Origin: Methylobacterium nonmethylotrophicum
GTDB taxonomy: Bacteria; Pseudomonadota; Alphaproteobacteria; Rhizobiales; Beijerinckiaceae
Reading direction: 5' to 3'
DNA length: 64,000 nucleotides
Assembly (NCBI RefSeq): GCF_004745635.1
Contig: NZ_SRLB01000031.1
Location: 1 to 64,000, forward strand
Position numbers and translations under genes: made by a program. The first letter of the stretch is position 1, and the number at the start of each line of letters is the position of its first letter. This document shows, piece after piece, positions 16,286-24,777 of the stretch. The notes below the pieces were generated by a model that saw nothing but the letters and a program-made list of their open reading frames with translations, was not told the DNA's origin and ran no database searches.

Positions 16286-17233
16286 ATGTCCGTCCTGAGC
16301 CAGCCCCAGTTCCACGACGAGGAAGCCGCCTTCAAGTGGCTTGAGGACACCTTGTGGCCGGAAGGCCCGGTCTGCCCTCACTGCGGCGGCATGGGCCGCA
16401 TCGGCAAGATCAAGGCGAACCCTGAGAAGCGTGTCCGTCTCGGACTTCACAAGTGCGGCGACTGCAAGCAGCAGTTCACGGTGAAGGTCGGCACGGTGTT
16501 CGAGCACGCCCGCATCCCGCTCCACAAGATGCTTCAGGCGGTGCACCTGATGTGCTCTTCCAAGAAGGGCATCAGCGCGCACCAGCTACACCGCATCCTT
16601 GAGGTTCAGTACAAGACGGCATGGTTCCTGGCCCACCGCATCCGCGAGGCCATGCGCGACGGCTCTCTGGCCCCGATGGGCGGCTTGGACGGCCCGGCCG
16701 GTGGCGCCGGCATCGTGGAGGCTGACGAGACTTTCATCGGCCGCGAGCCGGGTGCGCCTGTGAAGCGCGCCTATCACCACAAGATGAAGGTACTAAGCCT
16801 CGTGGATCGAGAGGCCGGCAAGGTTCGCTCCATAGTCGTGAACGACCTCAAGCCGACGACCATCGTGCCGATCCTTGAGGAGAACATCGCCAAAGAAGCA
16901 ACGCTGCACACCGACGAGGCCGGCGTGTACCTCAAGGCTGCCCCATCCTTTATCGACCACCAGACGACCGCTCACGGGCAAGGCGAGTACGTGCGCGGCA
17001 TCGTCCACACCAACACGGTTGAGGGCTACTTCTCCGTGTTCAAGCGCGGCATGAAGGGCATCTACCAGCACTGCGGGAAGCAGCACCTTCACCGCTACCT
17101 TGCCGAGTTCGATTTCTGGTACAACAACCGCGTGGCGCTGGGGTGTGGCGACGTGGAGCGGGCGGGGCGAGCGCTCAAGGGCATCGTCGAGAAGCGACTT
17201 ACGTATCGGTTAGCTTGCCCTAGTGAAATATAA
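16286..17233 (+). CDS. IS1595-family (ISXO2-like) transposase
   Basis: 315 aa, full length. The N-terminal zinc ribbon is complete (Cys30, Cys33, Cys57, Cys60 in CPHCG and HKCGDC). The ISXO2-like catalytic domain shows Asp in VEADETFIGRE, Asp in LHTDEAGVY and the HTNTVEGYFSVFKRGMKGIY block with Asn and Glu. Start at an ATG with CAGGAG upstream. Intact, so mobility of the whole 3.6-kb unit is possible. Confidence 0.95.
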   Translation: MSVLSQPQFHDEEAAFKWLEDTLWPEGPVCPHCGGMGRIGKIKANPEKRVRLGLHKCGDCKQQFTVKVGTVFEHARIPLHKMLQAVHLMCSSKKGISAHQLHRILEVQYKTAWFLAHRIREAMRDGSLAPMGGLDGPAGGAGIVEADETFIGREPGAPVKRAYHHKMKVLSLVDREAGKVRSIVVNDLKPTTIVPILEENIAKEATLHTDEAGVYLKAAPSFIDHQTTAHGQGEYVRGIVHTNTVEGYFSVFKRGMKGIYQHCGKQHLHRYLAEFDFWYNNRVALGCGDVERAGRALKGIVEKRLTYRLACPSEI

Positions 17234-17253
17234 TCAAAATAAGAAGCCTTGAA

Positions 17254-17754
17254 TTATATGCGGTGACCTTCCCGACGCAGCATATCGTTAAATGTAAAGT
17301 GCACAACACCCTCTAGTTGGCAGATGTCGGGAATTCTGCGCTTTGTCGTTGAATTTCCGGCCGAGCTTTCCATGCTGATTAGAGGGACGTTGAGTGTTTT
17401 GGCTAGAGCAATAATTGAAATGTCATTCAAGCCCACCGTGTTTTTTCGGTCATTGTTGTATTCAGCTATGACGCTTTCATGCACTGCTTGCATTCTTGAA
17501 ACACACTCAATATATTCTTCGACAGGCCAACCCGCATCATCAAGATCTAATATCAGATTATGTTCATTTTCGCAAAGACATACGCCTATATCGCCAGTTA
17601 TGCGCGTGAGTTCTTCGTATATTTCTGGAGTGCATGCAAGACAGCCCGACTCAACCATTGTCTTCATCAAAAGCCACAAAGACACATGTATATCCTCTGG
17701 AGTTGTCTCCATCGGATTGGAAAATCCAGAGGTATCTAAGCAATACCTCTTCAT
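17254..17754 (-). CDS. DUF4411-type PIN-domain toxin (predicted)
   Basis: 166 aa. PIN-like acids are at the expected places: Asp7 (YCLDTSGF), Glu48 (YEELTR), Asp111 (GLNDISIIALA) and Glu129, followed by the DUF4411 signature RRIPDICQLEGV near the C-terminus. PIN toxins are Mg-dependent RNases. The gene starts 1 nt after the stop of the XRE-ImmA gene, the order known for this predicted toxin-antitoxin pair. The low GC matches the rest of the passenger block. Activity is inferred from family and context. Confidence 0.8.
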   Translation of the reverse strand: MKRYCLDTSGFSNPMETTPEDIHVSLWLLMKTMVESGCLACTPEIYEELTRITGDIGVCLCENEHNLILDLDDAGWPVEEYIECVSRMQAVHESVIAEYNNDRKNTVGLNDISIIALAKTLNVPLISMESSAGNSTTKRRIPDICQLEGVVHFTFNDMLRREGHRI

Positions 17755-17755
17755 G

Positions 17756-18958
17756 TCAGGCGTTGAACTCTTCTCTGATACGGAACAAATGTTCCATATT
17801 CTTTATTCCCATAAACTCAGATGCATTATGGTTAGTAATTTTTCCTGTATTCCATGCCTCTATGACAAGGCCAGTATAGAGATCTCCTAGACTGGAACGA
17901 TAACGGGACCCATAGTATTTTGATCGAGCAAAGCTCTCGAAATCCTCTTCTTCCCTAATGTACTCAGGTCTTTTGCGCTCCCAATAAAAACTTGGCTCGA
18001 CATATCTGAGATTTACGAGTCGTATGAGCATGGCATGCTTGCTGACCTTAAATAGATCGGCAAGTGAAATGATTTCTTCGTTGGAGATCTGAGCAAGCGG
18101 CGTGACCGGCCGTGGCCGAATAATGCCTAGCGCATCTTTGGGCATAAGAAATGCCGCTGAAAATCGATCACACCAGCGCTCCACTGTGGGCCGCCTCGCT
18201 GAAACTAGCCGCGCATAAGGTTCTTTGTCGCTAACCCCGCTCGCACGCAAGAGCACATGCCCAAGTTCGTGGGCAAGCGTGAACGCCTGTGCTCCTGGCG
18301 ACTCGCTGGTATAAACAATCGCAGGAAGAATGTCATGCGCGAGACATAGACCTCGGGCGCCAATCTTTTTAAGATCTGAGTGCTTAAGGGTCAGAATTCC
18401 AGCACTCTCAAACTTCGCGCGAAGTACATTGGGGAATTTGTCGCGCGCAGAACGTGGGATTGTTATTTGTTGGCTTGCCGGGAAATCCAGGGCATTCCTG
18501 GCAACGAGGGCTACATTCTCGACATTATCAGACACGCTTGCTCTAAGAGCCTCAGGAAGGTGCGGAACCTCCTCTCCGAGAGTTGAAAAAAGGTCAAGCG
18601 TGTTGAGCCGCTGAGAAGTCGCCCACTCCTGTAGTGTGCGAAGCTGCCATGCCTGTTCCGAGGACTGAACCTCGCGATGCTGCCGATAATCGGGAGTGAT
18701 GTCGGCCGGCTTTTCAGACGGAGGCGCCGTGCGAAAGAACTCTATAAAAGCACGCCCATACACATCAGCAAGCCTTCTGGCCTGCTTTACTGTAGGGGCA
18801 GCCCCGCTGTTAGGCGTCTCCCAAGCCAGAATATCTGCCGCGGTCTTGTCGACCGCTCGGCCGGCTGCATCAGCACTTAGGCCACGCCACTCCCGTGCCC
18901 AGCGCAGCATGCCTGGGTTATAGGGTGGGCGCGGTCTCTTGCTTCTCAGTTCGGGCAC
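17756..18958 (-). CDS. XRE-HTH / ImmA-IrrE metallopeptidase protein (predicted antitoxin or regulator)
   Basis: 400 aa. HTH at about residues 15-65 (RWAREWRGLSADAAGRAV), then an ImmA/IrrE zinc peptidase domain with HELGH (His230-His234) and a downstream DRFSAAFLMP helix. Proteins of this design are partners of DUF4411 PIN toxins, and relatives cleave repressors after DNA damage. The start is GTG with a weak ribosome site; an ATG 16 codons later is an alternative. A perfect alphaproteobacterial LexA box lies 19 nt upstream. Confidence 0.85.
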   Translation of the reverse strand: MPELRSKRPRPPYNPGMLRWAREWRGLSADAAGRAVDKTAADILAWETPNSGAAPTVKQARRLADVYGRAFIEFFRTAPPSEKPADITPDYRQHREVQSSEQAWQLRTLQEWATSQRLNTLDLFSTLGEEVPHLPEALRASVSDNVENVALVARNALDFPASQQITIPRSARDKFPNVLRAKFESAGILTLKHSDLKKIGARGLCLAHDILPAIVYTSESPGAQAFTLAHELGHVLLRASGVSDKEPYARLVSARRPTVERWCDRFSAAFLMPKDALGIIRPRPVTPLAQISNEEIISLADLFKVSKHAMLIRLVNLRYVEPSFYWERKRPEYIREEEDFESFARSKYYGSRYRSSLGDLYTGLVIEAWNTGKITNHNASEFMGIKNMEHLFRIREEFNA

Positions 18959-18966
18959 AGCGGACA

Positions 18967-18991
18967 GAACCTACCAGAACAAGTCGGGAAC
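18967..18991. promoter_or_regulatory. LexA (SOS) box upstream of the toxin-antitoxin pair
   Basis: GAAC (18977-18980), 7 nt, GAAC (18988-18991): the exact alphaproteobacterial LexA motif GAAC-N7-GAAC. A third GAAC (18967-18970) lies 6 nt before the first. The site is in the gap between the divergent genes at 18958 and 19154 and would control one or both. Confidence 0.7.
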
Positions 18992-19153
18992 AAAAATCGG
19001 ACAAAGGGACCCACTTACGGCCAAGCTTGTGCCATGCGGGCTTAAGGGAGTCTAATGCACTGAGCGCCTGTGGGCAGCCCCTTGGTGAAGCGAGAGCCCG
19101 TGGCCTCGCGTGCTACAGGAGTCTACATTCTCGGGAGAGCAAGGACCGCACCG

Positions 19154-19387
19154 ATGTCGGCGGACACACCCAACAAGCCCAAGCGCCCCGTCCCCAAGGC
19201 CGGAGCCGAGAAGCCACCCACCGACGCCGTTCTCTCCCAACTCGACAAGTTCAAGCAAGCCGCCCGCGAACTCGGGACAGACGACGACCCGGAGCACTTC
19301 AAGCAGGTGGTGCGACGGATCGCGCGGGCGCCTTCCGCCCCTGGCGAAAATACACTGAATACTACAGTAAAATCAAGCAAGGAATAG
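19154..19387 (+). CDS. small passenger protein of the IS1595-type element
   Basis: 77 aa. It starts with a Pro/Lys-rich tail (SADTPNKPKRPVPKAGAEKP) and continues as a short helical domain (FKQAARELGTDDDPEHFKQV, then VRRIARAP). Proteins of this plan, in which an E..F...V.RI motif ends the sequence, are often seen beside ISXO2-like transposases. Function unknown. Start at an ATG with GGGAGAG upstream; divergent from the XRE-ImmA gene. Confidence 0.6.
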   Translation: MSADTPNKPKRPVPKAGAEKPPTDAVLSQLDKFKQAARELGTDDDPEHFKQVVRRIARAPSAPGENTLNTTVKSSKE

Positions 19388-19422
19388 AATTCAAGCGATT
19401 TATAACGAAGCAGTGTATTATT

Positions 19423-19677
19423 TTAACTTTCTCTCTGATTTTTCCAGAATTGCTCTATAGTTAATGCCACGAACTCGCGAACCTTTGCGCGAGGCACTTT
19501 ATTTCTATAGAGCCTTATAACATCAAATTGCAAAATCGCATGCGCTTTGCTTGGTAGATCAGCCATCATGCGATTGATTTCGAGACCGATATTGTAATCA
19601 TTAGACGACCCTTCATAGGGCTTGCGCGCCGGATTGCGCTGCGCCCCTCCAGGCATTGAACCTGCGTACCTGCCCAT
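19423..19677 (-). CDS. small hypothetical protein near the right end of the IS1595-type element
   Basis: 84 aa from an ATG with GGGAGG upstream. After a polar N-terminus the sequence is helical (NIGLEINRMMADLPSKAHAI, then VREFVALTIEQFWKN). No family is recognised. Its 3' half is AT-rich like the toxin genes. It may be a passenger gene or a remnant. Confidence 0.5.
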   Translation of the reverse strand: MGRYAGSMPGGAQRNPARKPYEGSSNDYNIGLEINRMMADLPSKAHAILQFDVIRLYRNKVPRAKVREFVALTIEQFWKNQRES

Positions 19678-19755
19678 CTCGCCCTCCCGTCTCACGACCG
19701 AGATAACGCTCAGAGGTCGCAATGGATGCGAGCCCTGGTTGCGCTTCCGGCAGCG

Positions 19756-19790
19756 GGTTTGCAAACTACACAATCGCAAAATATTTCCCC
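19756..19790 (-). repeat. right terminal inverted repeat of the IS1595-type transposon
   Basis: Read inward it begins GGGGAAATATTTTGCGATTG; 31 of 35 positions match the left repeat at 16210-16244. Confidence 0.85.
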
Positions 19791-19984
19791 GGCCGCCGGA
19801 CGTGCCACGGCGCCGGCCACCGGCACCGGACGAGGGCCGCGAGCACGTCCTCCAGGCTCGCCACGGGCCCGAGGCGCGCGATCAGCCGCTCGGTGTCGTA
19901 GCAGCCCCGGCGCCGGGGGCACCAGGGGCAGACGATGACGACCCGCCGGTACGGGAACGCCCCCAGCGCCCGCGGCGCCTCCAT
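19791..19984 (-). pseudogene. 5' part of a small cysteine-containing gene split by the transposon
   Basis: Begins at an ATG at 19984 and reads MEAPRALGAFPYRRVVIVCP, then WCPRRRGCYDTERLIARLGP and on to WPAPWHVRRP, where the transposon begins. A CxxC pair and two more Cys suggest a small zinc-ribbon protein. The reading continues a few codons into the inverted repeat (GKYFAIV) before a stop. The missing end is at 16141-16209. Confidence 0.6.
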
Positions 19985-20043
19985 CCGTCCCTCCGTCGAC
20001 CCCTATCGCGCGTTCCCTATCTGTTCCGGAGGGTGGCGCCGTC

Positions 20044-20071
20044 AATCCCGGGACCGCGCGGTCCCGGGATT
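20044..20071. terminator. perfect palindrome past the integrase gene
   Basis: 28 nt that are fully self-complementary (arm AATCCCGGGACCGC). It lies 15 nt past the integrase stop and can act as a terminator for it; it would work equally on either strand. Confidence 0.65.
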
Positions 20072-20085
20072 CGAGAGGGGAGGGG

Positions 20086-21621
20086 TCAGCCCCCGAGGCG
20101 GGCCCGCTCCTGTTCGACCGCCTCCAGGATGGTGTTGACCCAGACATGCATCCCCTCGGCCTTGAGGTCGAGGCGCTGCGAGTGGATGTAGTGCCGGAGG
20201 GTGATGGCCTGCGCGAGCTCGCGCTCCTCGTCGGCGTCGCCCTTCGCCTTCCGGGCATGTGCCAGGATGGCCGATCCCGCGCCGCCCAGCCGCTCCATGT
20301 CGAGGAAGGTCGGCAGCGTCCGCCGGACGTCGTGCGGGGTCCAATGCCGGATGCCGTTGGCCGTCAGGAGATCCGCTTCGGGCCGGAGCGTCACGCCGCC
20401 CTTACGGGCTGCCTTGGTCTTCCCCTTCAGGCGGTCCATGAACTGCGTCAGCCCGACGGGGGTCGACCGCTTCCCCGCAACCCGGGACGGGAACAGATGG
20501 ACGCCTTCCCGGGGCGCGCCGACGCGGTCGAGTGCCGCCAGGGCCTCGGGCGGGATGGGCAGGGCGTGCGGCCGCGCCCGCTTCTTCGGCGACGCGTTCC
20601 GCCCCGACCCCTTCATCTCGGCGGCCGTCCAGGTCCAGATCTTCCAGCCCGGCCGCTCGGGCCAGTCCCGCGTCGTCGCCCGCAGCGTGCCGGTCAGGGC
20701 ACCGGCGCGCTGGCCGGTCAGGACGACGGCCCAGAGCGCCGCGAGCATGCCGGGGCCGGTTTCCTTCGCGGTTCCGCCGAGCGCCTTGTGCCGCTCCGCC
20801 AGAACGAGGGTCCGGGCGAGCTCCTCGATGGTCGGCGTGTGCTCGCGTGTCCCGGACGCGTACTCGACGGTGAGCCGCTCCCGCCACCAGGGGAACTCGA
20901 CTTTGGCCAGGCCGGCGCGCGGCGCATGGTGGCGCCAGGCCCAATCGAGCGCGGCCTTCGTCGCCTCGACGCTGTCGGCGGCGGCGGACATCGTGTGCGC
21001 CTTCGCGACCATGTCGCGCATCTTCACCAGGTCCGCCAGGTCGACCATGTCGACGCGCTTCATGGGGAAACCGGCGCCGAGCGTCCGGCGCAGGTGACGC
21101 TCGTATTGGGTCTTCCACCTGCCCTTCAGGGTGGGGAGCTTCATCTCCAGGAAGAGGTCGACGAGGTCGCGCCATTCCCAGGGCCCGCGCCGCCGCCGCT
21201 CCTCGTCGGACATCTCCGGCGGATCGTCCGGGTGCGGCTTCGTGAAGGCGATGTCGAGGGCCTGCTCGGTTCCGATGCCCCGCGCGGACACCTGGCTGAA
21301 GACGTTCAGCTCGAACGCGACCTGGCTCTTCGTCAGGCCCCGGCGCTCCGCGGACCGGACCTCGTCGGCGGCGACGCGAGCCGAGGCGACGGGCAGGTCG
21401 TCCATGTCGCCGAGCGTGACGGTCCCGGTGCGGCGCTTGAGGAGCCACGTCCCGGAGCGCCGGGTCACGCGCAGCACCAGCCCCTGGCACTCGGTGTCCA
21501 CGAAGTCGAAGCCGCGCCCCTCCAGCGCCTCTCGCGCGATCAGGCCCTTCGCCCGCTTGACGTGGACCTGCGTGAGCTTCGTCCGCTCGCGCCCGTATGT
21601 CCCTCGTTCCGCCCCCGCCAT
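20086..21621 (-). CDS. tyrosine recombinase (integrase) of the integrated element
   Basis: 511 aa. The catalytic domain occupies about 260-490 with Arg305 (LTGQRAGAL), His430 and Arg433 (TPHDVRRT), His455 and Tyr478 (LRHYIHSQ). The N-terminal part has the arm-binding-like segment GLVLRVTRRSGTW found in P4-type integrases. The gene ends 2.1 kb of element sequence right next to the tRNA-Gly fragment at 21775, the usual place for an integrase that targets tRNA genes. Confidence 0.9.
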   Translation of the reverse strand: MAGAERGTYGRERTKLTQVHVKRAKGLIAREALEGRGFDFVDTECQGLVLRVTRRSGTWLLKRRTGTVTLGDMDDLPVASARVAADEVRSAERRGLTKSQVAFELNVFSQVSARGIGTEQALDIAFTKPHPDDPPEMSDEERRRRGPWEWRDLVDLFLEMKLPTLKGRWKTQYERHLRRTLGAGFPMKRVDMVDLADLVKMRDMVAKAHTMSAAADSVEATKAALDWAWRHHAPRAGLAKVEFPWWRERLTVEYASGTREHTPTIEELARTLVLAERHKALGGTAKETGPGMLAALWAVVLTGQRAGALTGTLRATTRDWPERPGWKIWTWTAAEMKGSGRNASPKKRARPHALPIPPEALAALDRVGAPREGVHLFPSRVAGKRSTPVGLTQFMDRLKGKTKAARKGGVTLRPEADLLTANGIRHWTPHDVRRTLPTFLDMERLGGAGSAILAHARKAKGDADEERELAQAITLRHYIHSQRLDLKAEGMHVWVNTILEAVEQERARLGG

Positions 21622-21774
21622 CGACGCCTCCGCCTGGATACCACGGGGATACCACGCACGTCGCCGCGCCCCGGGGCAAGCCGTCAGGCTGCGTAGACGG
21701 GCGAAAAACCGTTTGTTATCAAAGGGAGGGTTAACGGTCGACGGCGTCAGCCGGACCTGCCAGGAAGGGCCTTA

Positions 21775-21824
21775 TCAGCTTCCCAAGCTGAATGTCGTCG
21801 GTTCGATCCCGATCGCCCGCTCCA
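21775..21824 (+). other. 3' half of tRNA-Gly(CCC): element attachment site (attR)
   Basis: The anticodon stem TCAGC/GCTGA with loop TTCCCAA (anticodon CCC at 21782-21784), a 5-nt variable part, a T arm (GTCGG-TTCGATC-CCGAT) and the 3' acceptor strand CGCCCGC plus TCCA are all present. The matching 5' part (acceptor GCGGGCG and D arm) is absent; the DNA upstream belongs to the element. This is the duplicated 3' end left when an element integrates into a tRNA gene. Confidence 0.8.
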
Positions 21825-22527
21825 ATTGCTTCAGGCACTTGGCTGGTCAACGTGGTACGCCGGAGATCGAGCGAACCACCAGCGTCCGATGCGCAGCCTC
21901 TCTGCACGTCCCTTTTGCGGTCCCCGGATCGGGTGTCGATCCTCGCGGGCATCGATCGACCTTTCCAGGACGCGCAGCACCGAAGGCATCCCCGCGGCGG
22001 TCCGTTCAGGTCGGGAGCGCGCATCGGTCCAGCGGCCGGGATCGCCGATCGGACCGTGAGACCGCAGCCGTGGGAGAGCCGGCGCCATCGGCCTCATCGG
22101 CCCGGACCCCCAGCTGACGATCGGATCGTCCCCGGGAGCTTGGCCCCAAGGCCGCCAGGCAGGACGCCCCCGAAAGGAGCCGCGCGCGTTTGAGGGGTGC
22201 TGCACGGCCATCCGCGCCCGCGGCCGGCACGGATTGCCTCGACGCCCGGCATCACGGACATCGCACCCTGCGCCGCGTTCGGCGGCTTCCGCGTCCTGGT
22301 CCCGGCCGTTCGGTTGCCCGTCGCGCAGGCGCGGGAGGAAGCGACGGAGCGGGCCGCATGACCCTGCGCGGCGCCGGCGGAACGCTCGAACCCGACGCGG
22401 ACCCTGGACGCTGAACCGCTTCGCCGTCCTCAGCCCGACACCGTACTGCAACCTGGCGGCAGCATCGCTGCGCCATTCCGGCGGCTGGCGGGCGACCCCG
22501 ACCTGGTGGCGTGCACCCGTGCCGACC
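21825..22527. other. 703-bp stretch without a convincing gene, right of attR
   Basis: Presumed chromosomal DNA downstream of the original tRNA-Gly. Several frames are open because of the high GC content, but none has a plausible start, product or ribosome site. No repeat or RNA was recognised. Confidence 0.5.
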
Positions 22528-23388
22528 TCACGCGGTCGCGTTCACGAGATGGTCCGATACGGTCGAGATGAACGCACGAAGGCGCTGAAGACGCCGCAGG
22601 TCCCGGTGATACCCCATCCAGATGTCTCGCGCCGGCGGCGGCGTCGGCAGTTCCAGGGTGCGCAGGCCCGGGATCTGATCGCCGACCACGCGGGGCAGGA
22701 CAGCGATGCCGACCCCTTGCCGGCACATGCGCCCCTGGACGTTGCGGTTGTTCGATCGCAGGACCGGTCTCGCGTTGGGGAAGCTCTCGATGAGCCACGC
22801 GATGTCAGGGAAATGGCCCGTGGATGTGTCGTGAGTGATCAGGCGGAAACCGGTCCCGTCGCCGTATTCGGGATCAGCCGCCTCCTCGGCGATGTAGACG
22901 CCGTATTCGAGCCTGAACAGCCGCCGCTGGACGACGTCGGCCGTGTCGAACGGAACGATGCGGAAAGCGACGTCGGCCTCCCGCTGGGCTAGGTTGAACA
23001 GGCGCGTGCCGGTCAGGATCTCGACGTCGACATTGGGGTGGGCCTTCGAGAAATCCGCCAGGACAGGCGGGAGGACATAGGCCCCGAACCAGTCCGCTGA
23101 CGAAACACGCAGACTGCCTTTGAGATTCCGTTCCTGCCCCGCAAGCCGGCGCTCCATGGCCAGCGCGCCTTCTTCCATTTGCTCGGCCAGCGCGATGATC
23201 CCGTGGCCCTCGTCGGTCAGAACAAGACCGTCCGCCGTGCGCTGGAAGAGCGTGTGGCCGATCGCCTGCTCGAGGGCGCGAAGGCGCCTGCCGACGGTCG
23301 GATGGCTTGTGTGAAGAGCGCGCGCGGCGGCGCCGAGCGTGCCGGATCGCGCAACGGCAAGAAAGATTTTGACGTCACTCCACTCCAT
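22528..23388 (-). CDS. LysR family transcriptional regulator
   Basis: 286 aa. HTH at about 1-60 (SDVKIFLAVARSGTLGAAAR, PTVGRRLRALEQ), then the periplasmic-binding-like effector domain from about 90 (GSLRVSSADWFG). The start was set at the ATG before EWSDVK; GTG five codons earlier is possible. The next plus-strand gene begins 490 nt away, so control of the dehydrogenase and SDR genes is likely but not certain. Confidence 0.9.
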   Translation of the reverse strand: MEWSDVKIFLAVARSGTLGAAARALHTSHPTVGRRLRALEQAIGHTLFQRTADGLVLTDEGHGIIALAEQMEEGALAMERRLAGQERNLKGSLRVSSADWFGAYVLPPVLADFSKAHPNVDVEILTGTRLFNLAQREADVAFRIVPFDTADVVQRRLFRLEYGVYIAEEAADPEYGDGTGFRLITHDTSTGHFPDIAWLIESFPNARPVLRSNNRNVQGRMCRQGVGIAVLPRVVGDQIPGLRTLELPTPPPARDIWMGYHRDLRRLQRLRAFISTVSDHLVNATA

Positions 23389-23877
23389 CGCGACCACCCG
23401 CACAAAACTGAACGCCGAGAGTACAGATATGTCACTTAACGAATAAATCTAAGCAGCTAAAGTCCCGCCAGCGCATGGAGAAGCGTCCGGCCATGGATTC
23501 CCCAGCCCGTGAGGGCGGTCGCTTGGATGACCCTGGCTGTGGCCGGGGGAAGCCCGCCCGGGCGGAGCAGAGAGATGGCTCGGCGTGGTCGCAGAACGCG
23601 GCGGCCCGCTCCGACGCTCGCAAATGAGGAATTCGATCATGATCGCGATGCTGGTGACCTGGGCGGGCGATGAGCAGGCGGCGTTCGACCGCGGTCATCG
23701 GGGCGACGTGCACGTCCCGCTCGTGCGGGAAGGCCGGAGGCCTCCCCGCGGGTGAGCGCCGCACTCGGCGTCGCAGTGATCGGCAACGCATCGGACTGGG
23801 TCTCAGCCTGAGGATCGCCCGGCAGCCCGCGTCCGGTCCTGCCCCCCAGCTCTCATCCGAACGACAGGAGATGGACC
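23389..23877. other. 489-bp divergent intergenic region
   Basis: Between the LysR gene and the dehydrogenase it presumably regulates. No protein or repeat was recognised, and no clear LysR-type T-N11-A box stood out by eye. Confidence 0.45.
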
Positions 23878-24777
23878 ATGCGGATCGGATTTATCGGTCT
23901 CGGCAGCATGGGCTCAGCCATGGCCCTGAACCTGGTGAAGGCCGGTCATGACGTCCGGGCCTGGAACCGGAGCAAGGTCGACCAGGGCAGCGTCCCCGGG
24001 GTCACGCTGGTCGAACGCGCGGCGGACGCATTCGAGGCTGACGCGGTCTTCACGATGCTGTCCGACGACCCGGCCATTCGGGAGGTGATCCTCGATGCCG
24101 GCCTGCTGGCGCGCGCGCAACCGGGGCTGACCCATGTCGTCACGTCGACGATCTCGGTCGCATTCGCGCGGGAACTGGCGCGCCTGCACGACGCGGCGGG
24201 CCTTGGCTACGTGTCCGCGCCGGTCCTGGGTCGACCGAACGTCGCGGCGAGTGGCCGGCTCAACATCCTGGCGGCCGGGAAGGCCGATGCCGTTGCGGCG
24301 ATCGAGCCGCTGCTCGCCCCCCTCAGCAGAAAGGTCTGGAAAGTGGGGGAGAACCCCGCTCGGGCGAATGCGGCAAAGCTCGCCTGCAACATGATGATCG
24401 CCATGGCGATCGAGGCGATGGCGGAGGGTGTCGTGCTGACCGAGAGCGTCGGCCTCGATCGTGCGGATTTCTTTGCACTCATCCTGGGCACCCTGTTCTC
24501 GGGTCGCGCCTATGAGAGCTACAGCGCCCAGATCACGGAACGATCATTCGAGCCGGGCTTCAAAGCCAGGCTCGCCCTCAAGGACATGCGCCTGGCGACT
24601 GAGGCCAGCAACGAGATCGGGCGTACGCTCCCGATGCTTGACGCTGTCCGCGAGGGACTCAGCAAAGCTGTCTCCGGTGGCCTTGGGGAGAAGGACTGGT
24701 CGATCATCGCCGATATGACGGTTCGCGGCGGTGACGGCGTGGCGTCGTCGAAGAACGGCGCGGAGGGAAAACCTTGA
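23878..24777 (+). CDS. NAD(P)-dependent 3-hydroxyisobutyrate dehydrogenase-like enzyme
   Basis: 299 aa. Rossmann loop GFIGLGSMGSAMA at residues 4-16 and the catalytic Lys167 in NAAKLACNMM are both in place. The family oxidises beta-hydroxyacids (hydroxyisobutyrate, tartronate semialdehyde, related acids) or reduces imines; the substrate cannot be told. Start at an ATG with AGGAG upstream. The stop overlaps the start of the SDR fragment (ATGA-like), so they formed one operon. Confidence 0.9.
   Translation: MRIGFIGLGSMGSAMALNLVKAGHDVRAWNRSKVDQGSVPGVTLVERAADAFEADAVFTMLSDDPAIREVILDAGLLARAQPGLTHVVTSTISVAFARELARLHDAAGLGYVSAPVLGRPNVAASGRLNILAAGKADAVAAIEPLLAPLSRKVWKVGENPARANAAKLACNMMIAMAIEAMAEGVVLTESVGLDRADFFALILGTLFSGRAYESYSAQITERSFEPGFKARLALKDMRLATEASNEIGRTLPMLDAVREGLSKAVSGGLGEKDWSIIADMTVRGGDGVASSKNGAEGKP

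Larger units (their letters stand above)
16210..19790 (+). mobile_element. IS1595-family (ISXO2-like) transposon with passenger genes
   Basis: 3581 bp bounded by 35-bp inverted repeats that match at 31 positions. It holds an ISXO2-like transposase and, beyond it, four passenger frames: a DUF4411 PIN toxin, an XRE-ImmA/IrrE protein and two small proteins. The passenger part is much richer in AT than its surroundings, so it has a different origin. The IS1595 family is known to carry passenger genes. It has inserted into a small cysteine-containing gene, both halves of which remain. Confidence 0.8.

Noticed and set aside
16202..19798. 8-bp target duplication around the IS1595-type transposon
   Set aside because: Flanking octamers (CGGCACCA and GGCCGCCG) do not match. 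Only the frame arithmetic fits an 8-bp duplication.
21700..21824. A functional tRNA-Gly gene
   Set aside because: The 5' acceptor strand and D arm are missing. Only the part from the anticodon stem to CCA fits, so it is an attachment site.
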